Positions 27,082 through 35,910 are shown, counted from the first letter of the stretch. The stretch is DNA of 64,000 nt from Denitratimonas tolerans (GCF_037203605.1 NZ_JBBDHC010000003.1:1-64000), one strand, 5' to 3'. Numbers and translations are program-made. Notes: a model not told the origin generated them from the letters alone.

Positions 27082-27975
27082 TCAGAAGCGCTCCGCGAAA
27101 CCATCGCGCAGGCGCACCGCGGTCTGCGGAAAATCGCAGAACAGTGCGTCCACGCCCATTGCGAACGCCACTTCAAGCTCTTCAGACGGGCTGGCGTAGC
27201 CGGCCGGCAGGTCGTCGTCGCGGTAGGTCCAGGCGTGCACCACACAGCCGCGCTCGTGCGCCAGGTCGACCAGGCCGCTGCTGGAGCCGTCCACATCCTG
27301 AAGCAGGCTCTTGTGGACGCCGAAGCCGTCCACCTGCCCGGCGTGGCGGGCGATCAGGCGACGCCAGGGGGCACCGCGCCCCAGCAGCAGGAACACCGGC
27401 ACTTCCGCGCTTTCGCGCAGGGTCAGCAGTGGCTCCAGCTCGAAGCACTGCAGCCACAGGGCCACGCGCACCGGGTTGCGCTGGCGCACCAGCGACAGGA
27501 AGCGCCCGCACGGATCCTTGCCCTTGGCGGTGAAGAAGCCCGGCGACTTGAGTTCCGGATACAGCGTGACGGGCCTGCCGCTGCGGCGCGCCTCGGTTTC
27601 CGCCCACAGCAGGGCGGCGGCGAAGGTCGGAATGCGGAAGCGGCCGTCGTAGGCATGGTCGCGCGAAGGAAACGGCTGCACCGCCCGGAGCCGGGCGATC
27701 TCGGCCAGATCCAGGTCCTCGATCCACCAGTCGCCGTTGCGCCGGCGCGCGGCAAACTCCGGGCGCGTGGCGATGTCGGTGCTGCGGGTGAGGTCGCGAT
27801 CATGGCGGATGACGAGCTGCGCGTCGCGCGACGACACCAGGTCCGGCTCGATCACGTCGGCACCCTGCTCCAGCGCCAACGCATAGCCTTCCAGGGTGTG
27901 CTCGGGCATCGGCCCGCTGGCACCGCGATGGGCGATGATCCGCGGCGGCGCGCCGTCGAGCGTCGGCCAGTCCAT
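27082..27975 (-). CDS. Glycerophosphodiester phosphodiesterase family protein
   Basis: A 297-residue TIM-barrel enzyme with the GDPD signature IIAHRGASGPMPEHTLEGYALALEQGADVIEPDLVSSRDAQLVIRHD. The catalytic pair of histidines (HRG and RHD) and the acidic metal ligands are in place; VYPEL-type LYPELKSPG and VHAWTYRDDD follow. It hydrolyses deacylated phospholipids such as glycerophosphoglycerol to glycerol-3-phosphate and an alcohol. There is no signal peptide, so it is probably cytoplasmic. Its ATG directly follows the stop codon of the calcineurin-like phosphoesterase gene (TGAATG). Confidence 0.93.
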   Translation of the reverse strand: MDWPTLDGAPPRIIAHRGASGPMPEHTLEGYALALEQGADVIEPDLVSSRDAQLVIRHDRDLTRSTDIATRPEFAARRRNGDWWIEDLDLAEIARLRAVQPFPSRDHAYDGRFRIPTFAAALLWAETEARRSGRPVTLYPELKSPGFFTAKGKDPCGRFLSLVRQRNPVRVALWLQCFELEPLLTLRESAEVPVFLLLGRGAPWRRLIARHAGQVDGFGVHKSLLQDVDGSSSGLVDLAHERGCVVHAWTYRDDDLPAGYASPSEELEVAFAMGVDALFCDFPQTAVRLRDGFAERF

Positions 27976-29550
27976 TCACTCGATCCAGTCGATCAGGCGA
28001 TAGCTCGTGCGGGCCGTCGTTTCGCCCTCGAACCGGCTGCGTGCCCGCACCTCGACCTGGTGTTCGCCGGCCTCCAGATCGGTGGGAACATTGGCCGCCC
28101 ACAGATGCTTGCCGGAGCGCGCCAGCACGGCGCGATCGAAGGCGCGCAGGCCCTGCGCGCGCGCGTCGTCGATGTTGATCGCGGCAAGCTGGGGGTCGGG
28201 CTCATCGACCCGCGCCATCGGTCGCCAGTCGCTCCCGTCGATGCGCATTTCCACCACGGCATCGGGCTCGGCCCCGTACACGTTCGCCACGACCGGATAG
28301 GCCGGATAGGCACCGCGGCGCAGCGGACCGGGCGAGCTCAGGCCGATGCGCAGGTCGTCGCGCGCGCGCGAGGCGTGGTAGCGCGTGGTGACCGATTCGC
28401 CGAAGCGCACGATGGCGTAGCCGTTGGGCGTGCCGTCCTCCATCCGCGCATCGGGCAGCCCCTCGGCATCGCGCAGCCCGCTCCAGTAACCGCCGCAGGC
28501 CGCGCCCACGTTGTATTCGTGCAGCGGCAGCGCACCGATCCAGCCCGATTCCGGGCCGTGGAAGTGGTGGCGCTGGCTGTGGGTATGGCTGCTCAGGATC
28601 AGCGGCTCGCGAAAGCGCTCCAGCAGCGCGAACAGGCGCGCGCGGTCGGCATGGCGGAAGGTTTCGCCCGGATCGTCGAACAGCGGAATGTGCAGGCTCA
28701 CCACGACCCGCGTCTCCGGCGTCAGGGTTGCCAGGTAGTTTTCCAGAAATCGGAACTGGTTCTCGCGAAACCCGCCGACATAGGCCGGCTTCTGTCCGGG
28801 CCGGTAGATCACGTCGTCCAGCGCGATGAAGGCGTGACCGGGGCGCTCCCAGGCCACGGTATCGGGGCCGAAGCTGCGGCGATAGTTGGTGAGCGAGTCG
28901 GCGTCGTCCTGCGCGTCGAAGTCGATGTCGTGGTTGCCCGGCGCGTGCAGCCACGGAAGATTCAGGGCCTTGTTGGCCTCGTTGAATCCGGCGTGCAGAT
29001 CCAGCGCATCGTCCACCAGGTCACCGAGGGTCATTCCGAGCGCGATGCCGGCATGGCGCGCGGCCGGCGCGACGATGGAGCGCGCGTAGTAGTCCAGCTC
29101 CCGCGCGTTCTTCGTCTGCGGATCGGTGATCACCAGGGCTTCGAACGGCGAGCCGTCTTCGCCGGCATCGACATGCAGCGCGAACTGCGCGCGCCGCGCG
29201 CTGCCGGGCGCGATGCGACCGTAGCGCAGCGTCTGCGAACCCTTGGGGAAATGATGCACCCAGAACGCCGGAAGGCCTGCTGCGCTGGTGGGGAAACGGT
29301 AGCCGGGCGGCTTGATGACGAACAGCGTGTCGCCGTCGCGCAGCGTGATGCGGTATCGCCCGGCGGCATCGGTCAGCGCGATGTCGCGACCGTTGGAAAC
29401 CTTCACCCCCGCCACGCCGGCCTCGCCCGCATCGCGACGGCCGTTGCCGTTGGCATCGAGATACACCCGCCCGCTGGCGGGGCTATCGGCCCAGGCGGCC
29501 AGCGGCGACAGCAGCAGGAGGATCCACAGGAGGTGGCGAACGGCGTGCAT
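27976..29550 (-). CDS. Secreted calcineurin-like metallophosphoesterase
   Basis: A 524-residue exported protein. The ATG at 29550 gives a signal peptide ending AAWA. Residues about 25-95 form an SdrD-B-like domain with a calcium-binding-type repeat (YLDANGNGRRDAGEAG). The central metallophosphatase domain has ITDPQ, GMTLGDLVDD, APGNHDIDFD, VVSLHIPLFDD and LSSHTHSQRHHF, the usual metal-ligand set. A C-terminal beta-rich domain follows. It belongs to the family with separate N- and C-terminal calcineurin-associated domains. With the coupled GDPD gene it may form a phosphate-scavenging pair (inference). Confidence 0.9.
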   Translation of the reverse strand: MHAVRHLLWILLLLSPLAAWADSPASGRVYLDANGNGRRDAGEAGVAGVKVSNGRDIALTDAAGRYRITLRDGDTLFVIKPPGYRFPTSAAGLPAFWVHHFPKGSQTLRYGRIAPGSARRAQFALHVDAGEDGSPFEALVITDPQTKNARELDYYARSIVAPAARHAGIALGMTLGDLVDDALDLHAGFNEANKALNLPWLHAPGNHDIDFDAQDDADSLTNYRRSFGPDTVAWERPGHAFIALDDVIYRPGQKPAYVGGFRENQFRFLENYLATLTPETRVVVSLHIPLFDDPGETFRHADRARLFALLERFREPLILSSHTHSQRHHFHGPESGWIGALPLHEYNVGAACGGYWSGLRDAEGLPDARMEDGTPNGYAIVRFGESVTTRYHASRARDDLRIGLSSPGPLRRGAYPAYPVVANVYGAEPDAVVEMRIDGSDWRPMARVDEPDPQLAAINIDDARAQGLRAFDRAVLARSGKHLWAANVPTDLEAGEHQVEVRARSRFEGETTARTSYRLIDWIE

Positions 29551-29581
29551 CAGTTCCCCGCGACTGGATGGTTGGCGCGGT

Positions 29582-30478
29582 TCAGCCGCACTGGAAATAG
29601 AGAATGTCGGCCTGGCCCAGCGCCAGCGACTGGCCCAGGCTGACCGCGCCGGCCTTGCGCAACGGGATCTCGTCGCGGTGCACGCGCAGCTCGTCGTCAT
29701 CGCCAAACCGGACGAAGGTGGCGTTGGTGCTGCGATCGGCCAGCACATAGTGGCCGTTCTTGTACTCGATCGAGGCATGGATGCGGCTGACCCATTCGGC
29801 ATCCACCACCAGCGCGTTGGCCTGATCGCGCCCCATGGCAAACGGCGGCGAGTTGGGGACCAGCTCGATGACCTGGCCGCGAAAGCGCAGGATCAGTTTC
29901 TGACCCTGCTCGGTACCGTCATCGACCCGGATCGCGCGCTGCACCATGGTGATGTTGGAGGTGTCCTCCTGCCAGATCACGTCGATGATCTCGATCGGCA
30001 ACAATTTGCCCGAAACCCGGGTGCGCCCGAGGCCGCGCGAGCGGTAGCCACCGATGCTGGTGACCCCGTGGAAGGTTGTGGCCGTGGTCACGATCTGGTC
30101 GCGCTTGGCCAGCGAGGCCATGCGCGCCGCGGTGTTGACCGCGTCACCATAGACATCGCCCTCCTCCGCCAGCACTTCGCCATGATGCAGGCCGATGCGG
30201 ATGCCGATCGAATCGCGCGCGAACACCGGGTCGCCGGTGACTTTGCGCTGCATCTCGCAGGCCGCGCGGATACCATCGAGTGCGCTCGGGAAGGTGCACA
30301 TGATCTCGTCGCCGATGGTCTTGATGACCGTACCGCCGTTGCGCTGCACCACCACCGTGAGCGCATCGAGCACGGCCGCAACGATGCGGCGCGCGTCCAC
30401 GTCGCCCAGCTGCTCGAACAGCCGCGTGCTGCCGCTGACGTCGGCAAAGACTATGGCAAGTGGCTGAGTGTGCGTCAT
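29582..30478 (-). CDS. Class III adenylate/guanylate cyclase fused to an FHA domain
   Basis: The 298-residue product has a class III cyclase catalytic domain at about 5-165: metal-binding FADVSGSTRLFEQLGD, second metal aspartate in IKTIGDEIMCTF, and GLHHGEVLAEEGDVYGDAVNTAARM with transition-state Asn and Arg. An FHA domain occupies about 205-290 (FAMGRDQANALVVDAEWVSRIHASIEYKNGHYVLADRSTNATFV), which binds phosphothreonine. This suggests that cyclic-nucleotide output is controlled by a Ser/Thr kinase; the PP2C at 23049 could be the opposing phosphatase (inference). It lies 31 bp before the phosphoesterase gene. Confidence 0.92.
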   Translation of the reverse strand: MTHTQPLAIVFADVSGSTRLFEQLGDVDARRIVAAVLDALTVVVQRNGGTVIKTIGDEIMCTFPSALDGIRAACEMQRKVTGDPVFARDSIGIRIGLHHGEVLAEEGDVYGDAVNTAARMASLAKRDQIVTTATTFHGVTSIGGYRSRGLGRTRVSGKLLPIEIIDVIWQEDTSNITMVQRAIRVDDGTEQGQKLILRFRGQVIELVPNSPPFAMGRDQANALVVDAEWVSRIHASIEYKNGHYVLADRSTNATFVRFGDDDELRVHRDEIPLRKAGAVSLGQSLALGQADILYFQCG

Positions 30479-30522
30479 GCGAGCGAATCATAGGCCAATC
30501 GCCGCACCGGCTCCACCGCAAA

Positions 30523-32781
30523 TCAGCCCGCGAGCGCGCGCGCCGCCGCCACCACGTCGGCGTCGCCCGGCAGCACCAGAAAGGCCGCGCTCGCCAGCGG
30601 GGTGTAGGTATCGGCCCCCACGACGCGCCGCATCGGTACCGCGCCCAGTCCGGCCTCGGTCAGCGCGGTGATGACGCCTTCGCCGACCCCGGCGCTGCGG
30701 CGGCCTTCGTCAAGCACAATGATGCGACCGGCGCTTTTCGCCTGCTGCACGATGAACGCCTCGTTCAAGGGCACCAGCCAGCGCAGGTCCACCACGCGCG
30801 TCTTCCAGCCCAGCTCCGCCTCGATGGCGCGCGCGGCGCGCAGCGCCATCGGCACGCCGTTGCCGTAGGTGATGACGACCAGATCCTCGGCTTCCGGCGC
30901 ATACACGCGGCCCTCGCCCAGCGCCATGGCCTCGCCCGGTGCCGGATACGGGAACAGCCACCGGCCGTCGCCCGCCTCGTGCAGATCCTTGGTCATGTAG
31001 AGCGCGATCGGCTCCAGGAAAATGCTCACGCGACCGTCCACCTGGGCGAGCGCGGCGAGGGTACGCAGCATCGTGGCGGCATCGTCGCCGCGGCTGGGGC
31101 AACCCACGACAAGCCCGGGAATGTCGCGCAGCGCGGTGATCGAGTTGTCGTTGTGGAAGTGCCCGCCGAAGCCGCGCTGGTAACCCAACCCGGCCATGCG
31201 CACCAGCATCGGATTGCGGTACTGGCCGTTGGAGAAGAACTGCAGGCTGGCCGCCTCGCCGCGGATCTGGTCGCAGGCGTTGTGGAAATAGGCCAGGTAC
31301 TGGATCTCCGGGATCGGCAGCATCCCCATGTTGGCGTAGCCCTGGGCCAGGCCGAGGATCATCGTCTCGTCCAGCAGGGTGTTGAACACGCGGGTTCCCT
31401 TGAATGTCTTGTAGAGGCCCTTGGTGACGGTGTAGACGCCGCCCTTTTGTGCCACGTCCTCGCCGAACAGCAGCGTATGCGGATACTTGGCCATCAGCTC
31501 GTGCAGCGCCTGGTTGATCTGGATCGCCAGATGCCGCGGCGGGTGGTTCTCCGGCAGGTTTTCTTCGCCGCCGAACACCTTGAGCCGGGCTTCGGCGTAA
31601 TCCGCGCGACCGGCCTCGGCCTGCACCGCGTCGGGCGTGTACGGCGCCAGCGGTGCCATCACCTGTTCGAGCGCCTCGATGCGCGGGCGCGCGTCCGCCG
31701 CCCTGGCGGCCTCGAAGCAGCGCGCGCGCATGGCCTCGTAGGCGGCCAGCAGCGATTCCCGGGTGAACAGGCCAGCTTCCAGCGCGATCGCGGCTGAGCG
31801 CAGCAGCGGGTCGGTCGCCTCCACCGCAACCAGTTCCTCCAGTGCGCGCCATTCGATCTCGAAGTCGGTGCCGGCGTGGCCCATGATGCGCGTGGTGCGC
31901 AGGTGCAGGAAGGTCGGGCGGCGCGTCGTGCGGCAGTGCTCGACCGCGCGCCGCACGTCGGCGTAGCCGCTGGCGAGATCCAGGCCATCGGCATGGAAAT
32001 AGTCCAGATCCGGACGCTGCGAGAAGTTGCGGGCGATCCAGCCGGCCGGCGTTTTCACCGAAATGCCGATGCCGTTGTCCTCGCACACGAACAGCACCGG
32101 CGCGGGCAGCTTCTGGTAGGCAGTCCAGCCCGCCGCGTTGAAGGCGGTCTGCGCGGTGGCGTGGTTGGAGCTGGCATCGCCGAAGGAGCAAATCGCGATG
32201 GAATCAGCCGGCACCGGCAGCGCATGGCCGATGCGGCGCGCCTGCTCGATCGCCACCGCGGTGCCCAGCGCCTTGGGCAGGTGCGAGGCGATGGTGGAGG
32301 TCTGCGGGATCACCCAGAGCGGTTTGGAACCCCACACCTTGTGGCGTCCGCCCGAGGCCGGGTCTTCCGCGCTGGCGGCAAAGCTCAGGGCCGAATCCAT
32401 CACCGGATCCATGCCCGGCAGCTTGCGGAAGCGTTCGGCCATGAAGCCGCCGGAGCGGTAGTGCAGGAAGGCCGGATCGGTATGGCGCGTGGCACGCGCC
32501 ACCATCGCATTGCCTTCATGGCCGGAAGAACCGATGGTGTAGAACACCTTGTTCTTCACCCGCAGCACGCGCGCCATGAGGTCCAGATGCCGCGACACCA
32601 GTTGCGATTCGAACAGGTCGAGGAAGTCTGCCACGGTGCAGGCGCTGCCCGGCAGCACCGGCGCATCCGCGCCAGCGGCCGGGCGGATCGCGCCGTCCCA
32701 GCTCTCGACGAACTCGATGAAGTTGCGGTCGCAGATCTCCGCGCGATTGAGGCCGCGCTGGCGGGCAGGAATGGTGGACAT
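30523..32781 (-). CDS. Fused alpha/beta 2-oxoacid dehydrogenase E1 component
   Basis: A protein of 752 residues starting MSTIPARQRGLNRAEICDRN. The N-terminal half is an E1-alpha domain with thiamine diphosphate-binding residues (FGDASSNHATAQTAFNAAGW, CEDNGIGISVKTP). The C-terminal half from about residue 430 is an E1-beta/transketolase domain (LLFGEDVAQKGGVYTVTKGL, PEIQYLAYFHNACDQI, VVITYGNGVPMALRAA). It resembles branched-chain 2-oxoacid (2-oxoisovalerate) dehydrogenase E1. The E2 and E3 genes are not adjacent, so the partners must be elsewhere. The exact substrate is uncertain. Confidence 0.88.
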   Translation of the reverse strand: MSTIPARQRGLNRAEICDRNFIEFVESWDGAIRPAAGADAPVLPGSACTVADFLDLFESQLVSRHLDLMARVLRVKNKVFYTIGSSGHEGNAMVARATRHTDPAFLHYRSGGFMAERFRKLPGMDPVMDSALSFAASAEDPASGGRHKVWGSKPLWVIPQTSTIASHLPKALGTAVAIEQARRIGHALPVPADSIAICSFGDASSNHATAQTAFNAAGWTAYQKLPAPVLFVCEDNGIGISVKTPAGWIARNFSQRPDLDYFHADGLDLASGYADVRRAVEHCRTTRRPTFLHLRTTRIMGHAGTDFEIEWRALEELVAVEATDPLLRSAAIALEAGLFTRESLLAAYEAMRARCFEAARAADARPRIEALEQVMAPLAPYTPDAVQAEAGRADYAEARLKVFGGEENLPENHPPRHLAIQINQALHELMAKYPHTLLFGEDVAQKGGVYTVTKGLYKTFKGTRVFNTLLDETMILGLAQGYANMGMLPIPEIQYLAYFHNACDQIRGEAASLQFFSNGQYRNPMLVRMAGLGYQRGFGGHFHNDNSITALRDIPGLVVGCPSRGDDAATMLRTLAALAQVDGRVSIFLEPIALYMTKDLHEAGDGRWLFPYPAPGEAMALGEGRVYAPEAEDLVVITYGNGVPMALRAARAIEAELGWKTRVVDLRWLVPLNEAFIVQQAKSAGRIIVLDEGRRSAGVGEGVITALTEAGLGAVPMRRVVGADTYTPLASAAFLVLPGDADVVAAARALAG

Positions 32782-32910
32782 GGGGTTTCCGTACTGGGAG
32801 GTGGGCACGCGGCATGACGCCGCGTCGCATGAAACCACCAATTCTACCGACTCGCATCGGGCGGCCCCAAGGAGACGCCGATCCGGGCAGCCATTCCCGA
32901 TGGCGCGCGT

Positions 32911-34068
32911 TCAGAAGCCGAAGCCGGGCCAGACCATCCACTCGTAGGGCGGCACCACGTTGACGTGCGGATTCCGGCACTGCCCGGCGCGGTCCAGCGG
33001 CCACTGGGTCAGGTAGAAGACCGTGCGCCCGGTGTGGCGGATCGCGCGCGCCAGCGCATCGGCCGCCAGCGGATCCTCGTAGTACGCCTCGGCAATGATC
33101 CAGCCGGTGCTGTCCCAGCTGGCACCGGACGGATTCTGGTCGCGCATGTGCTCGTCCATCTTGAGGAACTTGTCGTACTCGTCCCACGCGCTGCCGGCGT
33201 AGAAATCCATCGCGAACACCTGCGGGTACACGCCCTCGTACACATAGCGCATGTGGCGCACGCGCGAGCGCAGCCGGTTGTTGTCCTGATCGGCCAGGAA
33301 CGAGAAGCCCACGGTGCCGCTGCGTCCCCAGGCCGCGACATAGCGCTGCCACAGGGTGCGCACAGTGCGGCTCCACGTGCTGTTGGCCGGATACTTGTAG
33401 CGCTGGTTTTCCGGATACAGCGTGTTGTTGCTGTCGCGCGGCGCGCCCTCGACCATGAGATCGATGCGGTAGCCGATCCCGGAAGCCGCCAGCACCGGCC
33501 GCAGCGCTTCGATCAGACGCCAGTACTCGTCCACGCGCGGGCTGTAGTCGGGGCTGCCCTCGCCGGGAAACTCCGGCTGGGAGGGATTGATGTTGTTGGT
33601 CGGAAAGAAGCGGAACAGCACGGTCACGAAGCCCGCCGCCTTCGCATCGGCCAGCAGCAGGGCCAGGTTGGACGCCGCCTGCGCCACCGCCGCCGGATCG
33701 CTGGAATCGACCAGCGTGCCGCCGGCGGCCGGCTGGTGCATGAAGTAGACGCCCAGGCTCAGTCGCCGCATGCCTCGTGCGCGCATGGTGGCAAGCTGCG
33801 ACTGCGCGAGGGCACGCACCGGGCCAAGTTCTGCATCGGTCTCGTGGTAGCGTTTGAGCAAGCCGTAGGCATCGCGCGAATCGTCGCGACACTGGCCGTC
33901 GTCGCCAAACCACAGGTAGTTGACCCCGCCACCGCCGGCGGTGGCCGGCACGGGCACCTCGAAGCCGTTGGCAAACAGCACATCGCCCGGCGCAGTCCGG
34001 GCCGATGCGCCACTGGCCACCAGCACCCCGAGGGCCGCAAGGAAAAAGAGTGGTATACGGAACTTCAT
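32911..34068 (-). CDS. Secreted protein of unknown function, possible glycosidase-like barrel
   Basis: The 385-residue product starts at ATG 34068 and has a signal peptide (MKFRIPLFFLAALGVLVASGASA). Right after it comes GDVLFANGFEVP, close to GDLIFADGLESP in the DUF1800 protein. The rest alternates strands and helices with aromatic- and acid-rich loops (FRFFPTNNINPSQPEF, GYRIDLMVEGAPRD, GFSFLADQDNNR, GWIIAEAYYED), as in TIM-barrel glycoside hydrolases. I do not recognise a named family. It is monocistronic, with fused E1 downstream on the same strand and the sigma-factor gene divergent. Confidence 0.7.
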   Translation of the reverse strand: MKFRIPLFFLAALGVLVASGASARTAPGDVLFANGFEVPVPATAGGGGVNYLWFGDDGQCRDDSRDAYGLLKRYHETDAELGPVRALAQSQLATMRARGMRRLSLGVYFMHQPAAGGTLVDSSDPAAVAQAASNLALLLADAKAAGFVTVLFRFFPTNNINPSQPEFPGEGSPDYSPRVDEYWRLIEALRPVLAASGIGYRIDLMVEGAPRDSNNTLYPENQRYKYPANSTWSRTVRTLWQRYVAAWGRSGTVGFSFLADQDNNRLRSRVRHMRYVYEGVYPQVFAMDFYAGSAWDEYDKFLKMDEHMRDQNPSGASWDSTGWIIAEAYYEDPLAADALARAIRHTGRTVFYLTQWPLDRAGQCRNPHVNVVPPYEWMVWPGFGF

Positions 34069-34188
34069 GCGCCTAGGGTAAGGCCAACGCGCGCCGGGCG
34101 ATCGCTGTCGTTCGATGCAGGCTCCGCTTCGTGACCCGCATCGCAGGCCGTCTGCGACGGTTCGCCGCGCTGGTCCGTATGGATAACC

Positions 34189-34767
34189 ATGAGCACCGAC
34201 ACGCCGCTGTCCATCACCCTTGCCCACCGACCCGTCGACCGCGACGAGGTCCTGTGCCTGCGCCGCGCCCGGCGCGGCGACGAGGCGGCCCTGGCGTGGA
34301 TCTACCAACGCCACGCCCGTGCCCTGCACAGCCTCGCCTGGCGATTGGTGGGCAGCCCACAGGCGGCCGAGGACATCGTGCAGGACGCTTTCATGCGGCT
34401 GCTGGGCGGATTCACACGGATCGATCCCGAGCGCCCGATCGGGCCCTGGCTGCGGCAGGTCGTGGCCAATCTCGCGATCGACCGGCTGCGCCGCGACTGG
34501 CGCATGATCGAAGACGAGGGATCGGTGCTGCGCGAAGCCCCCGCGCGCGAACCCGCCGATCATGCCGAGGCTTCTGGCCTGCTGCGCCACCTCACGCCGC
34601 AGGCCCGCGCCCTGGTCTGGCTCAACCAGGTGGAAGGCTGGTCGCATCAGGCGCTGGGCCAGCGCTTCGGGCGCAGCGAAAGCTGGTCCAAGTCCATCGT
34701 ATCGCGCGCGCTGGCGCAGCTGCGCGACATCGCAGATCATCCAGGAACCCCGACGCATGAACACTGA
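34189..34767 (+). CDS. ECF-type RNA polymerase sigma factor
   Basis: A protein of 192 residues. Region 2 reads DEAALAWIYQRHARALHSLAWRLVGSPQAAEDIVQDAFMRLL, and region 4 reads LTPQARALVWLNQVEGWSHQALGQRFGRSESWSKSIVSRALAQLR, the standard two-domain ECF layout. It should direct core polymerase to a small regulon, possibly including its own operon. The stop overlaps the next gene, a one-pass membrane protein that may be its anti-sigma factor. The specific ECF group is not identified. Confidence 0.9.
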   Translation: MSTDTPLSITLAHRPVDRDEVLCLRRARRGDEAALAWIYQRHARALHSLAWRLVGSPQAAEDIVQDAFMRLLGGFTRIDPERPIGPWLRQVVANLAIDRLRRDWRMIEDEGSVLREAPAREPADHAEASGLLRHLTPQARALVWLNQVEGWSHQALGQRFGRSESWSKSIVSRALAQLRDIADHPGTPTHEH

Positions 34768-35143
34768 CCCGCTTCGCGAGCAGCTCCAGAGGCTGCCCGA
34801 CCCGCCGCTTCCCGACACGCTCTGGCCGAAGCTCCGGCGCGCGCAGCGCCGGCGCACGGTCCGCCGCAAAATCCTCGCCGGCGGCGGCGTGCTGGCGCTG
34901 GGCCTGACCGCCGGCCTGCTGCTCTTCGCGCATGCCCCGCTGCAGCCGGTCGAAACGAGGACGGTGCAGGCCCGAACCCCGGTCGATTCCGTTGCGCGCC
35001 TCCACGCCGTCGACCGCGCGCTGCAGGCTGCCTACGCGCGCGGGGCCTCCGACGCGGAGCTGGAACCGCTCTGGGACATCCGCCACCGGCTGGCGGTCGC
35101 CGACACATCCCTTCGACATTCCGCACAAGGAGACATCCTGTGA
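34757..35143 (+). CDS. Single-pass membrane protein, putative anti-sigma factor
   Basis: A 128-residue product. ATG 34757 lies inside the end of the sigma gene (11-nt overlap). An N-terminal cytoplasmic part (LREQLQRLPDPPLPDTLWPKLRRAQRRRTVRRK) leads to one membrane segment at about 40-58 and a C-terminal periplasmic part rich in helix (VARLHAVDRALQAAYARGASDAELEPLWDIRHRL). This matches the topology of anti-sigma factors, but no HX3CX2C zinc motif is present. The role is inferred from topology and operon position. Confidence 0.72.
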   Translation: MNTDPLREQLQRLPDPPLPDTLWPKLRRAQRRRTVRRKILAGGGVLALGLTAGLLLFAHAPLQPVETRTVQARTPVDSVARLHAVDRALQAAYARGASDAELEPLWDIRHRLAVADTSLRHSAQGDIL

Positions 35144-35892
35144 ACATCCTTCGCTTTGCCGGCTTTGCGCTGGTCGGCCTGCTGCTTCTGGCCCCGGCGG
35201 CCGCGCAGGCGCAATCCGCTCCCGCACATGAACTGGGAGCCGTCATCGACACCCGCCATTCCCATGCCCGCGGGCCCGAAGTGCTGGCCGTCACGCCCGG
35301 CGGCGCGGCGCAGGCCATGGGCCTTCTGCCGGGCGACCGCGTGCAGTCGATCAACGGCATTTCCCTGCGCGATGAGGGCAACCTCGCCGCGCGCCTGGAT
35401 CACGCGCTGGGCGTACAGGGCCAGACCGTGCGCCTGGACGTGCTGCGCGACGGCGAGCCGCTGAGCTTCTCCGGCATGCTGCAGCCTGCCGCACGGGAAC
35501 CCTCACGCGGCTGCGGCTATGTCAGCGACCGCGACCCGACGCCGGTGGTTTCCGATGACATCCACGCAGCGGAAATCACCTCCATCGACGGCGACAGCAC
35601 GCCGCTGGACCCGCAGAACCGTCACCGCCTCCCGGCCGGCGAACACGTGCTGGTGGTCAGCGAGAAGATCGGCCTCCAATACTTCACCCGCGGCCAGCTG
35701 CGCCAGCGCAACCTGATGCAGCGCCGCACCCTCGCACGCGCCTACAAGGCCATCGTGGTCACGGTGGAACCGAACATGCGCTATTCGATCGGCGCAAAGC
35801 TCGATCGAAACGCCATGGACAACGACGCGATGCGTGCCAACGCCTACTGGGAGCCGGTGGTGTTCAAGGAACGCGCGCAGGAGTGCCGCTGA
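35140..35892 (+). CDS. Secreted PDZ-domain protein
   Basis: A protein of 250 residues from GTG 35140, whose start overlaps the previous stop (GTGA) and follows AAGGAG by seven bases. It has a signal peptide ending AQAQ, then a PDZ domain at about 30-115 (GPEVLAVTPGGAAQAMGLLPGDRVQSINGISLRDEGNLAARLDHAL). The C-terminal half is unique beta-rich sequence with two likely disulfide-forming cysteines (Cys125 region and near the C-terminus). No protease triad is visible. It is the third gene of the sigma/anti-sigma operon and could sense periplasmic peptides or assist a regulatory protease. Confidence 0.82.
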   Translation: MNILRFAGFALVGLLLLAPAAAQAQSAPAHELGAVIDTRHSHARGPEVLAVTPGGAAQAMGLLPGDRVQSINGISLRDEGNLAARLDHALGVQGQTVRLDVLRDGEPLSFSGMLQPAAREPSRGCGYVSDRDPTPVVSDDIHAAEITSIDGDSTPLDPQNRHRLPAGEHVLVVSEKIGLQYFTRGQLRQRNLMQRRTLARAYKAIVVTVEPNMRYSIGAKLDRNAMDNDAMRANAYWEPVVFKERAQECR

Positions 35893-35910
35893 CGCGGCCG
35901 GGGTTTTGCT

